A stretch of 5,059 bases of DNA, taken from assembly GCA_026648125.1 (NCBI GenBank), contig JAPKGD010000189.1, forward strand, positions 1 through 5,059, given 5' to 3'. Below the pieces are notes generated by a model. The model did no database searches. It was given only the letters and a program-made list of their open reading frames with translations, and was not told where the DNA came from. Each line of letters begins with the position of its first letter. Position 1 is the stretch's first letter. This DNA is from Bdellovibrionales bacterium (GTDB taxonomy: Bacteria; Bdellovibrionota; Bdellovibrionia; Bdellovibrionales; UBA1609). The translations under genes and the position numbers were made by a program. This document shows positions 1-5,059 of this stretch, one piece after another.

Positions 1-1
1 T

Positions 2-124
2 CTTGAAAAATTAAAAACAGAGATTTCCTCATTCAAAGATGAAAAGAACCTCTGGAAAATTTCCGGAGACACCCACCTGGACGGCGGGCAGGTAAAAAAC
101 TCTGCGGGAAACCGGAGCCTATAA
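2..124 (+). CDS. C-terminal end of an unidentified protein (5' end outside window)
   Basis: This frame is open from the first base of the window to a TAA at 122-124 and gives 40 residues; the other two forward frames hit stops within the first 15 bases. The peptide is charged and lysine-rich at first (LEKLKTEISSFKDEKNLWKI), then glycine-rich, ending NSAGNRSL. I do not recognise the protein with confidence. The combination of a helix, then DEKNLW, then KNSAGN recalls the N-terminal helix of DinB-like (DUF1572-type) proteins, where LW is followed by NSAGNL and a LHL-GNL stretch. Here the frame stops right after NSAGN, with about seven extra residues before it, so if the resemblance is real this is a truncated remnant. 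It may equally be the ordinary tail of an unrelated gene. It runs in the same direction as the operon but is separated from it by a promoter-like region. Confidence 0.35.
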   Translation, partial: LEKLKTEISSFKDEKNLWKISGDTHLDGGQVKNSAGNRSL

Positions 125-308
125 GAGTGGCGGGAACGAGGCTCGACTGGACGAAGAGGCTTAAGCAGTCCGTCTTGCCAAATCGCTGACACTAGACTGG
201 TGGGCGAGTCAAAGATTCGGCAAAGAATAGCAATCATAGTTAATTCAATGGGTCCTCCCGCTGGCATCAGAGTTGCTCTTATGAGTTGGGCGAAGCGAGG
301 ACAAAACA
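125..308. other. Intergenic region upstream of the operon
   Basis: This is 184 bases without a supported gene. It contains the sigma-54-like promoter at 262-277 and, at its 3' end, the Shine-Dalgarno GAGG at 297-300 for the TPR gene. Two imperfect dyads lie upstream: GAGCCT at 115-120 with AGGCTC at 139-144, and CAGTC at 166-170 with GACTG at 195-199. Neither is followed by a T-run. They lie at a distance where a sigma-54 activator could bind, but these dyads are short enough to arise by chance. One frame stays open from 125 to 361 without a good start codon; its possible meaning is discussed in the findings. Confidence 0.6.
262..277 (+). promoter_or_regulatory. Putative sigma-54 (RpoN) -24/-12 promoter
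   Basis: The sequence TGGCATCAGAGTTGCT matches the sigma-54 consensus TGGCACG-N4-TTGCW at 10 of 12 informative positions. The invariant GG (263-264) and GC (275-276) are separated by exactly 10 bases, as required. Transcription would start near 288, giving a leader of about 20 bases that still includes the Shine-Dalgarno at 297-300 before the ATG at 309. Sigma-54 with a bacterial enhancer-binding protein drives many flagellar genes, so the site fits a flagellin-modification operon. No clear -35/-10 sigma-70 pair was seen in this region. The caveat is that a 10/12 match can arise by chance and no activator site was identified. Confidence 0.5.
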
Positions 309-1364
309 ATGTTAGGACTTCCGTCTCAAGAATTTGTATCCATCTCGACGTCTGTCGGTAATCAAAAATCAACCAATAGTGAATTGAATAAGGCCCTCCA
401 GGATTTCAACGCCGGAGAGTCCCTCCACGAGTTTGGTGATCAAAATTTGGCTGAGAAATTTCAGGCTGCAAAATTGCTGATGGCTCACGCCGAGTTTGCG
501 TTGGCCCAACAATTACTTCGATTCGTTCTCTCAAAGGCCCCAGCTTCTACCGCGACAATGCGGGCACTTGCGGAGTGCGCGGGTGCGCTCGGTGCAAAGG
601 AAGAAAGGTTTCGATTGCTCGAGGCCATTGTCCGAGTAGATGACCACCCCGAGAACCTTTTGCTTTTTGCCGAGGAGTTAATTTCTCAAGGGCGAGACCA
701 AGAGGCGTTAAAGCATCTCTTGGTGGCATCCCATGCGGTTGGAGAGGATGGTCCACTGCTTTTTTCAATCTATAAGACCATCGGCAATGTTTTTGTGAGA
801 AGCCGAGATTTTGAGTCGGCGGAGGAAAATTATCATCGCGCTTATCGCTTGAATCCCAATTCCCCCACGCTCCTAGTAAATTTTGGGACTTTAGAAATTC
901 AGCGAGAAAATTGGGAGGCCGCTTTGATGCGCTTTCGGGAGGCCATTGTTTTAGATCGCAATTGTGACAAGGCCTGGGTTGGATTGGCCATTGCCCATCG
1001 GCAATTTGGTGACCATACACTGAGCTGGGCGAATCTTGCGCGCGCGGTGGATATTAATCCCGATTCCTCAACTGCCATCCAATTGGCCTTGGGCTGGGTT
1101 GTAAAAGATGGCAAGTGGGATATGGTCACGGAATGGCTCTCCGAATACATGGCTCGAAACGGAGAAGATGCGACGATGAGTCTCGCTCTCGCACAGCTTT
1201 GGTATTTACGCGGTCGGGTTTTAGATGCTCGACTGGAGCTGACTCGGACATTGGCTTTGGATCCTACCATTGAAGGTGGGGTGGAACTTGAGCAGATCGT
1301 CTCAAATGAGATCGATCGTCGCACCCATGGAAGGGAAAATGATCGAAGAGACGCGAACCCCTAA
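309..1364 (+). CDS. TPR-repeat protein (351 aa)
   Basis: This is a soluble, all-helical protein built from tetratricopeptide repeats, which normally act as protein-protein docking surfaces. The clearest unit is residues 152-185 (pattern GNVF...DFESAEENYHRAYRLNPNSP). Good units follow at 186-219 (NFGTLEIQ...NWEAALMRFREAIVLD) and 221-253 (WVGLAIAHRQFGD...ARAVDINPDS), with weaker ones at about 50-82, 84-116, 117-150 and 290-320. No signal peptide or membrane segment is visible; the first 45 residues are polar and probably disordered. The ATG at 309 is preceded by GAGG at 297-300 with 8-base spacing, and an in-frame stop at 282-284 limits upstream extension. The last 26 bases overlap the next gene. 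As first gene of a glycosyltransferase operon it is probably a scaffold or acceptor-binding subunit (inference); no catalytic domain is seen. Confidence 0.9.
   Translation: MLGLPSQEFVSISTSVGNQKSTNSELNKALQDFNAGESLHEFGDQNLAEKFQAAKLLMAHAEFALAQQLLRFVLSKAPASTATMRALAECAGALGAKEERFRLLEAIVRVDDHPENLLLFAEELISQGRDQEALKHLLVASHAVGEDGPLLFSIYKTIGNVFVRSRDFESAEENYHRAYRLNPNSPTLLVNFGTLEIQRENWEAALMRFREAIVLDRNCDKAWVGLAIAHRQFGDHTLSWANLARAVDINPDSSTAIQLALGWVVKDGKWDMVTEWLSEYMARNGEDATMSLALAQLWYLRGRVLDARLELTRTLALDPTIEGGVELEQIVSNEIDRRTHGRENDRRDANP
1329..1335 (+). promoter_or_regulatory. Ribosome binding site favouring the ATG at 1339
   Basis: GGAAGGG lies inside the end of the TPR gene and ends 3 bases before the ATG at 1339 (4 bases counting from GGAAGG). 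The spacing is tight but this is the only purine-rich site near the candidate starts. The in-frame alternatives at TTG 1270, ATG 1306 and ATG 1327 have no comparable site and would increase the overlap with the TPR gene. Confidence 0.5.
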
Positions 1365-1971
1365 TGGGGAAGTCGTTTATAGAATAGATGGTCGACTGAC
1401 CGCTTCTCGAGTCAATCCGACGAAAGAAGCGAAGCAGTGGATTGAAATTCATCGTTCAGAGATTGAGCGCACGGATCGCATTATCGTTTTAGGGTGCGGC
1501 AGTGGACATCACCTTGTCGCCCTGGCTGAGGCCTATCCCAACAAGCGCCAACTTGTTTTGGATTTTGAAGGTGAGCTTATAGACCAGGTTCAAAAGAGCG
1601 TTCTGACTCTGCCCAAGCCCATAGATTTTCATTGGATTGATCGGGAAGAGCAGCTCCTTTCCTCGAGCCTGGTCCGATCATATATGCGGTCCCCATTTGC
1701 GGTATTAATTCATCCGTCGACAAATATTTTGCATCAGACTCGCTACCGTGAACTTTATGCCCGTCTCATCGCGCGGGAGCCTTTATTCTTCTTTGAGTGG
1801 GTGCGAAGAGACGCAAGACTCGCTGAACTTTTTCCTCTACAAGCGCTCAAGGAAGATACGGACCATCGTCATCTCTCGATCAAAGATTTGAATGAGTTTA
1901 CTTCAGGAAGGAATGCAAACCTTCAATACGACACCTATTTGATAAGAACGCTGAGGGAGTTGGTAAAATGA
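1339..1971 (+). CDS. Stand-alone protein resembling the Maf glycosyltransferase N-terminal domain (210 aa)
   Basis: The protein has a Rossmann-like beginning. Residues 25-36 read VNPTKEAKQWIE; residues 48-64 form a strand and glycine loop (IIVLGCGSGHHLVALAE); an acidic second strand follows (LVLDFEGEL, 72-80) and a later strand ends in a proline turn (FAVLIHPS, 120-127). This order (NP..EA, then VLG.G.G.H, then an acidic strand, then IHPS) recalls the N-terminal domain of motility-associated factor (Maf) proteins, which modify flagellin with nonulosonic acids. Those proteins continue into a DUF115/MptE-like catalytic domain that is absent here: the gene stops at 210 residues with no frameshift remnant, because the next gene begins at once. 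The glycine motif could also suggest a SAM-dependent methyltransferase, but no convincing catalytic motif follows. It starts inside the TPR gene (26-base overlap) and its TGA overlaps the next ATG. Assignment is by motif resemblance only; catalytic activity is doubtful. Confidence 0.75.
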   Translation: MIEETRTPNGEVVYRIDGRLTASRVNPTKEAKQWIEIHRSEIERTDRIIVLGCGSGHHLVALAEAYPNKRQLVLDFEGELIDQVQKSVLTLPKPIDFHWIDREEQLLSSSLVRSYMRSPFAVLIHPSTNILHQTRYRELYARLIAREPLFFFEWVRRDARLAELFPLQALKEDTDHRHLSIKDLNEFTSGRNANLQYDTYLIRTLRELVK

Positions 1972-3521
1972 GGATATTGGTAGTCAGCCTCTTAAGACTC
2001 GGTGACCTCTTGATGTCAGCTCCGGTGCTGGCACAATTGAAGAAGCAGTATCCTGATGCAAAGATTGATGTGTTGATAAATCCACAGGCTCGGGCGGCAT
2101 TGGGGCTCATCGATGGAATTAATGTGGCCCACATTTTTGATCGAGATTTGTTACAAGAGGGCCTCATGGATGCCCAGCGACCAATATTGGAATCATTTTT
2201 TCGCCTCGATCGATTGGTGCATCGTCTGAATGGACTCAACTATGATCTCCTGATCAATTTAACTCATAACCGACTCTCAGGATGGCTCTGCGGAGCGATT
2301 CAGGCCGAAGAGAAAATGGGGCTCTGGTTTGATGAGAGATCTAAGGCACAATTTCACAGTGCATGGTTTAAGTACCTGAATGACAATGCCGATCTTCGAG
2401 GGGTTGATACCTTTCACTTTGTGGATGTATTTCGCTTTGGGATTGGTTTGGCGGGTCAAAGAACTCAGGTTTCATGGGTGAGTCACAAAGAGGGACAGGA
2501 AGAGGCCGAACGACATCTCAGTGGTATGGGTCGATTTATAGCGATTCAACCGTTCACGAGCGAAGAAAAGAAGGAGTGGCCTGCGTCTTCTTGGGTTGAA
2601 TGTGCGAAAATTCTAAAAAAGGAAGATTCAAGTATGGGCCTGGTCATCCTAGCTGCCCCTAATGAAGCGGGAAGGGCTCAGGAATTAGGGCAGTTAATGG
2701 CCGAAGCGGGAGTTGAAGTGCGCTCGGCCGTTTGCTCTTTGACGAGTGTTCCCTACATTCTTAATCGGGCGAGCGTTTTAATCACAGGAGATACCAGCAT
2801 CAAGCATATCGCGGCCTCCTGTAGCTGCAAAGTTGTTGAGCTGAGCTTGGGTTCGAGCGATTGGAAGCGGACAGGAGTCTACAAAGAAGGCGCATATATT
2901 CTTCAACCGAAACTGGAGTGTGCGCCTTGTTCGCACTCCGCAGAATGCCACAAGCCAAGCCATTTGTGTGCGGAGCAGTTACCAGCGCAGCTCGTCGCCG
3001 AAGTCACAGCGGCTGTCGAGATTAGCTCTGAAGATCGAATCTCCAGGGCTGTCGGTATGTACCCCCATGTCGACGTGAGGAGAACAACGTTTGCCGAGAG
3101 TGGATATTGGCAAACTATTGAGATAGGTCGAGAGTTGGAACTTCGTGACGTGCGTGAATGGTTGGGCCGTTTGACCACAAAGCTCATTTTACAGGGCGAG
3201 CATTTTAAAGCGATTGGTGAATTCGGCAGCGAGGCCAGCCGTCTTGGTCAATGGATGCGGAGTCAATTTCCACAGGTGGCTCAAGACAAGTGGCGAGGTC
3301 TGCTCGATCAGGCCGCAAATCAAGTCGGCGACGAGTATGATCGGGCGGAAGATGCGAAAATCAAACTTTCCATGCTCATGAAAGAAAGCCTCAAGTTAAA
3401 CATGGTAAACATCTCAGAAATGAGGCGACTGCAGGACAAAGTCAGTGAGGTTGGACATCGTTTGGATATTCACAGGCAATTGGTCAGGTCCCTTCGCTAC
3501 ACAATAGAGGAAGCTATATGA
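1968..3521 (+). CDS. GT9 family (ADP-heptose:LPS heptosyltransferase-like) glycosyltransferase with C-terminal helical extension (517 aa)
   Basis: This is a GT-B fold glycosyltransferase of the WaaC/WaaF type, expected to transfer an activated sugar (heptose or similar) at the cytoplasmic face of the inner membrane. The N-terminal Rossmann domain opens with MRILVVSLLRLGDLLMSAPV; D13 of RLGD matches the proposed catalytic base of WaaC. The C-terminal nucleotide-sugar domain shows K-x-W-P-x3-W (K202-W209), then GDTSIKHIAA (274-283), and a four-cysteine cluster C318, C321, C327, C334 typical of many GT9 members. The family core ends near residue 345. The remaining about 170 residues are an extra, mostly helical tail with a heptad-rich end (about 455-517), unusual for the 320-360 residue family norm. 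The ATG overlaps the previous TGA by 4 bases and GAGGGAG at 1953-1959 is its ribosome binding site. The family is secure; the sugar and acceptor cannot be told from sequence. Confidence 0.93.
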   Translation: MRILVVSLLRLGDLLMSAPVLAQLKKQYPDAKIDVLINPQARAALGLIDGINVAHIFDRDLLQEGLMDAQRPILESFFRLDRLVHRLNGLNYDLLINLTHNRLSGWLCGAIQAEEKMGLWFDERSKAQFHSAWFKYLNDNADLRGVDTFHFVDVFRFGIGLAGQRTQVSWVSHKEGQEEAERHLSGMGRFIAIQPFTSEEKKEWPASSWVECAKILKKEDSSMGLVILAAPNEAGRAQELGQLMAEAGVEVRSAVCSLTSVPYILNRASVLITGDTSIKHIAASCSCKVVELSLGSSDWKRTGVYKEGAYILQPKLECAPCSHSAECHKPSHLCAEQLPAQLVAEVTAAVEISSEDRISRAVGMYPHVDVRRTTFAESGYWQTIEIGRELELRDVREWLGRLTTKLILQGEHFKAIGEFGSEASRLGQWMRSQFPQVAQDKWRGLLDQAANQVGDEYDRAEDAKIKLSMLMKESLKLNMVNISEMRRLQDKVSEVGHRLDIHRQLVRSLRYTIEEAI

Positions 3522-3700
3522 CAAAACAAACCCAAGTCCATTTGAAAAACATACTCAACCGACTAGAGACTTCAACGCAGAAGATTTTAGCCACTCGAGG
3601 GTACACAAAGGATTGCGCACACATTCGGCTTCTGCAGGAGCTGATCAAGGAGCAGATGAGTGAAGAAAATTCTGGTCATACAACTCGCCCGGTTCGGTGA
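3518..3700 (+). CDS. Small helical protein of unknown function (60 aa)
   Basis: I do not recognise this protein. Its ATG overlaps the TGA of the GT9 gene before it by 4 bases, and a strong Shine-Dalgarno (AGAGGAAG, 3506-3513) sits 7 bases ahead counting from GAGG, so translation is likely. Residues 6-47 are predicted by eye to be helical, with spaced hydrophobics (L9, I12, L13, L16, I23, L24, then I36, L38, L39, L42, I43) that would suit a coiled-coil or helical hairpin binding partner. One cysteine (C33) and no membrane segment or signal peptide are present. Residues 48-60 are encoded by the 41 bases shared with the next gene and are polar, which suggests that this tail is shaped by the overlap rather than by function. 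It could be a small partner of the flanking glycosyltransferases, or mainly a translational-coupling element. Confidence 0.7.
   Translation: MTKQTQVHLKNILNRLETSTQKILATRGYTKDCAHIRLLQELIKEQMSEENSGHTTRPVR
3647..3652 (+). promoter_or_regulatory. Ribosome binding site that fixes the GTG start at 3660
   Basis: AAGGAG lies 7 bases before GTG 3660, an ideal spacing. The codon immediately upstream in the same frame (3657-3659) is TGA, so GTG 3660 is the first possible codon of the second GT9 gene. The ATG at 3656 belongs to the frame of the 60-residue protein, where it is an internal methionine (M47). Confidence 0.8.
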
Positions 3701-5059
3701 TATTTTTATCACTTGGCCAACGTTAAGATCTTTGCGGCGCAAAAATCCGACCGCAGAGATTCATTGTTTGGTGCGAAGTCGATTTAAGTCAGCACTTGAT
3801 GGCTGCGAATCGATTGACCGTGTATGGACGCTGGAGACCGCTCAAATTTTGGGTCCTTTGGTGGATTATAGCGGCAACATGACCGAAAGCCTTCTGCGAA
3901 TGACTGAGTTTTCAGAGCTCTTGCAAGAACAGGATTTCGATGAAGTCATCAATCTATCGTTTTCGCCATTGTCGAGTTACTTTACCTCGCTCTTATGGGT
4001 CCCAGGCCAGAAGATCAGTGGATACAGCCGATTTGACGATGGTTTTTTGTCTATTCCCGACGACCCGAGTGCCTATTTCTATGCCCAAGTGGGTATCGGT
4101 AAGTTCAATCGCTATCATCTTGGCGAAATATTTGCTGCCGTCTCACAGACTGAGTTGGAGGCATCGGATTGGATATTTCCAAAGAATTGGGACCTCGCTG
4201 AAAGAGCAAAAAGGTGGAATGAAAAGATTGGTGGCGACCCTTACTTGGTGATTCATTTAGGTGCGAGCCAAACTCTAAAGACCTATCCCACTTATAAATG
4301 GAAATCGGTTATCAAGCAGGTCTTACGGCAGTGGAATGGGAAAATTGTTTTGATTGGGGCGGCGGCGGAGCAAAGCCTTGCCGAGGAAACCATTCCCACA
4401 GAATTTATTAATCGAATTGAAAATTTTTTGGGACAAACTGAGTTTGCTGATGTGGGGACTTTGATTTCTGGAGCAAAACTTCTTGTCGGTGGCGATAGTG
4501 CTCCGATGCATTTGGCGAGTTTCACCGAGACGCCGTGCCTCAATTTGTCATTTTCTGGGGTTAATTTTTGGGAAACGGGTCCACGGACAATGGGCAGTCG
4601 GATCATTTTTTCTTCGACACCAGAGGGTTTGCCGTCGGATCGCGTGGCGCTGGAGATCACCAGTATGCTTTCGGGCCAAGAGAGCGGATTTGAAGTCATT
4701 CAGCGCGACGTTGCGGGTGTTGTCGGCTATCGGTGGATTAAGAGGGAGGACCAGGATTTTTCATGGCGATTGATCAATGCCATATATTCGGGCGGGGAAT
4801 GGCCGGTTGTCGAGGATCGATTGATCGCCAGTGGAATGTGGCAATTGCGTGAGGCCACCCGCACGGCTCTTGATGAGCTTAAGAATTTAAATCATCCCGA
4901 AAAGAGGTCCATGTCGCTTCGAATTGTTGAGAATTCAGATCTCGCCATTTCTGCAATTGCCAAGGTGGTTCCGCCGCTTCAGCCGCTCGTGTCGTGGTTT
5001 GAAGCGGAAAAAATTAGACAAGGACCAAATGATCTTGAAACTTTGATAGAGGAATATTC
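3660..5059 (+). CDS. Second GT9 family glycosyltransferase, extended C-terminus, 3' end outside window (466+ aa)
   Basis: I translated this frame by hand from the GTG at 3660 to the window edge and found no stop; 466 codons are visible and the gene continues. It opens with KKILVIQLARFGDIFITWPT, the GT9 N-terminal strand and loop with D14 in the catalytic-base position. Then come EVINLSFSPLSSY (95-107), VIHLGAS (197-203), a K-x-Y-P-x3-W motif (K207-W214), KIVLIGAAAE (228-237), GGDSAPMHLA (277-286) for nucleotide-sugar binding, and WETGPR (304-309). Unlike the first GT9 in the operon it lacks the four-cysteine cluster. The family core ends near residue 338 and at least 125 more residues follow, so both GT9 proteins here carry long tails. 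The start overlaps the 60-residue gene by 41 bases. GT9 membership is clear and key residues are intact, so it is probably active; donor and acceptor are unknown. Confidence 0.92.
   Translation, partial: MKKILVIQLARFGDIFITWPTLRSLRRKNPTAEIHCLVRSRFKSALDGCESIDRVWTLETAQILGPLVDYSGNMTESLLRMTEFSELLQEQDFDEVINLSFSPLSSYFTSLLWVPGQKISGYSRFDDGFLSIPDDPSAYFYAQVGIGKFNRYHLGEIFAAVSQTELEASDWIFPKNWDLAERAKRWNEKIGGDPYLVIHLGASQTLKTYPTYKWKSVIKQVLRQWNGKIVLIGAAAEQSLAEETIPTEFINRIENFLGQTEFADVGTLISGAKLLVGGDSAPMHLASFTETPCLNLSFSGVNFWETGPRTMGSRIIFSSTPEGLPSDRVALEITSMLSGQESGFEVIQRDVAGVVGYRWIKREDQDFSWRLINAIYSGGEWPVVEDRLIASGMWQLREATRTALDELKNLNHPEKRSMSLRIVENSDLAISAIAKVVPPLQPLVSWFEAEKIRQGPNDLETLIEEY

Noticed and set aside
115..144. 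GAGCCT / AGGCTC dyad as a terminator of the upstream gene
   Set aside because: The stem is only 6 pairs with an 18-base loop overlapping the stop codon, and no T-run follows.
175..203. TTGCCA at 175-180 as a sigma-70 -35 box
   Set aside because: No acceptable -10 hexamer occurs 16-18 bases downstream.
141..1237. Repeated 11-mer GCTCGACTGGA at 141-151 and 1227-1237
   Set aside because: A single 11-base repeat is expected by chance in 5 kb, and the second copy lies in TPR coding sequence.
547..1324. Open frames on the minus strand opposite the TPR gene (547-1020 and 899-1324)
   Set aside because: They are antisense to a well-supported TPR gene, overlap one another, and give low-complexity Arg/Ser/Pro-rich peptides with no family features.
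1270..1338. Longer version of the Maf-N-like protein starting at TTG 1270
   Set aside because: TTG is a poor start without a ribosome binding site; it adds 23 residues that only recode the TPR gene end. ATG 1327 remains a possible alternative to 1339.
1898..3187. Minus-strand open frames at 1898-2239, 2277-2459, 2778-2963 and 2903-3187
   Set aside because: All are antisense to the first GT9 gene, which has complete family motifs and its own ribosome binding site.
3940..4251. 103-codon + strand open frame, and another at 4483-4773
   Set aside because: Both lie in other frames inside the second GT9 gene, whose frame is continuous from 3660 to the window end with correct motifs; the peptides resemble nothing.
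4292..4699. Minus-strand open frames at 4292-4699 and 4323-4511
   Set aside because: They are antisense shadows of the GT9 nucleotide-sugar domain.

Overview
The window looks like one compact, co-directional glycosylation operon from a Gram-negative bacterium of roughly balanced base composition. Heptosyltransferase-like GT9 enzymes, a Maf-like gene, a TPR gene and a possible sigma-54 promoter together recall the flagellin or surface-glycan loci of Bdellovibrionota and related former Deltaproteobacteria. That placement rests on general resemblance only; no phylogenetic marker gene is present.

Layout: positions 1-124 hold the last 40 codons of an open frame of unknown identity, possibly a DinB-like remnant. 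Positions 125-308 are intergenic and contain a good match to a sigma-54 (-24/-12) promoter at 262-277, about 30 bases before the first operon gene. Then come five genes on the + strand with no gap between any of them: a TPR-repeat protein (309-1364); a small protein resembling the N-terminal domain of motility-associated factor (Maf) glycosyltransferases (1339-1971); a GT9 glycosyltransferase with a long C-terminal helical tail (1968-3521); a 60-residue helical protein (3518-3700); and a second, divergent GT9 glycosyltransferase (GTG start at 3660) that is still open when the window ends at 5059. The last gene is the largest coding region of the 3' third and is easily missed, because it starts with GTG and has no stop inside the window.

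The start and stop codons overlap by 26, 4, 4 and 41 bases, and most genes have a Shine-Dalgarno sequence inside the previous gene. This implies translational coupling and joint function. The simplest reading is a sugar-transfer module: two GT9 enzymes make the glycan linkages, the TPR protein acts as scaffold or acceptor-recognition subunit, and the Maf-N-like and 60-residue proteins are accessory factors. Flagellin is a plausible acceptor because of the Maf resemblance and the sigma-54 signal, but no flagellar gene is visible here, so LPS or another surface glycan remains possible. No tRNA, rRNA, CRISPR array, insertion sequence or convincing terminator was seen.
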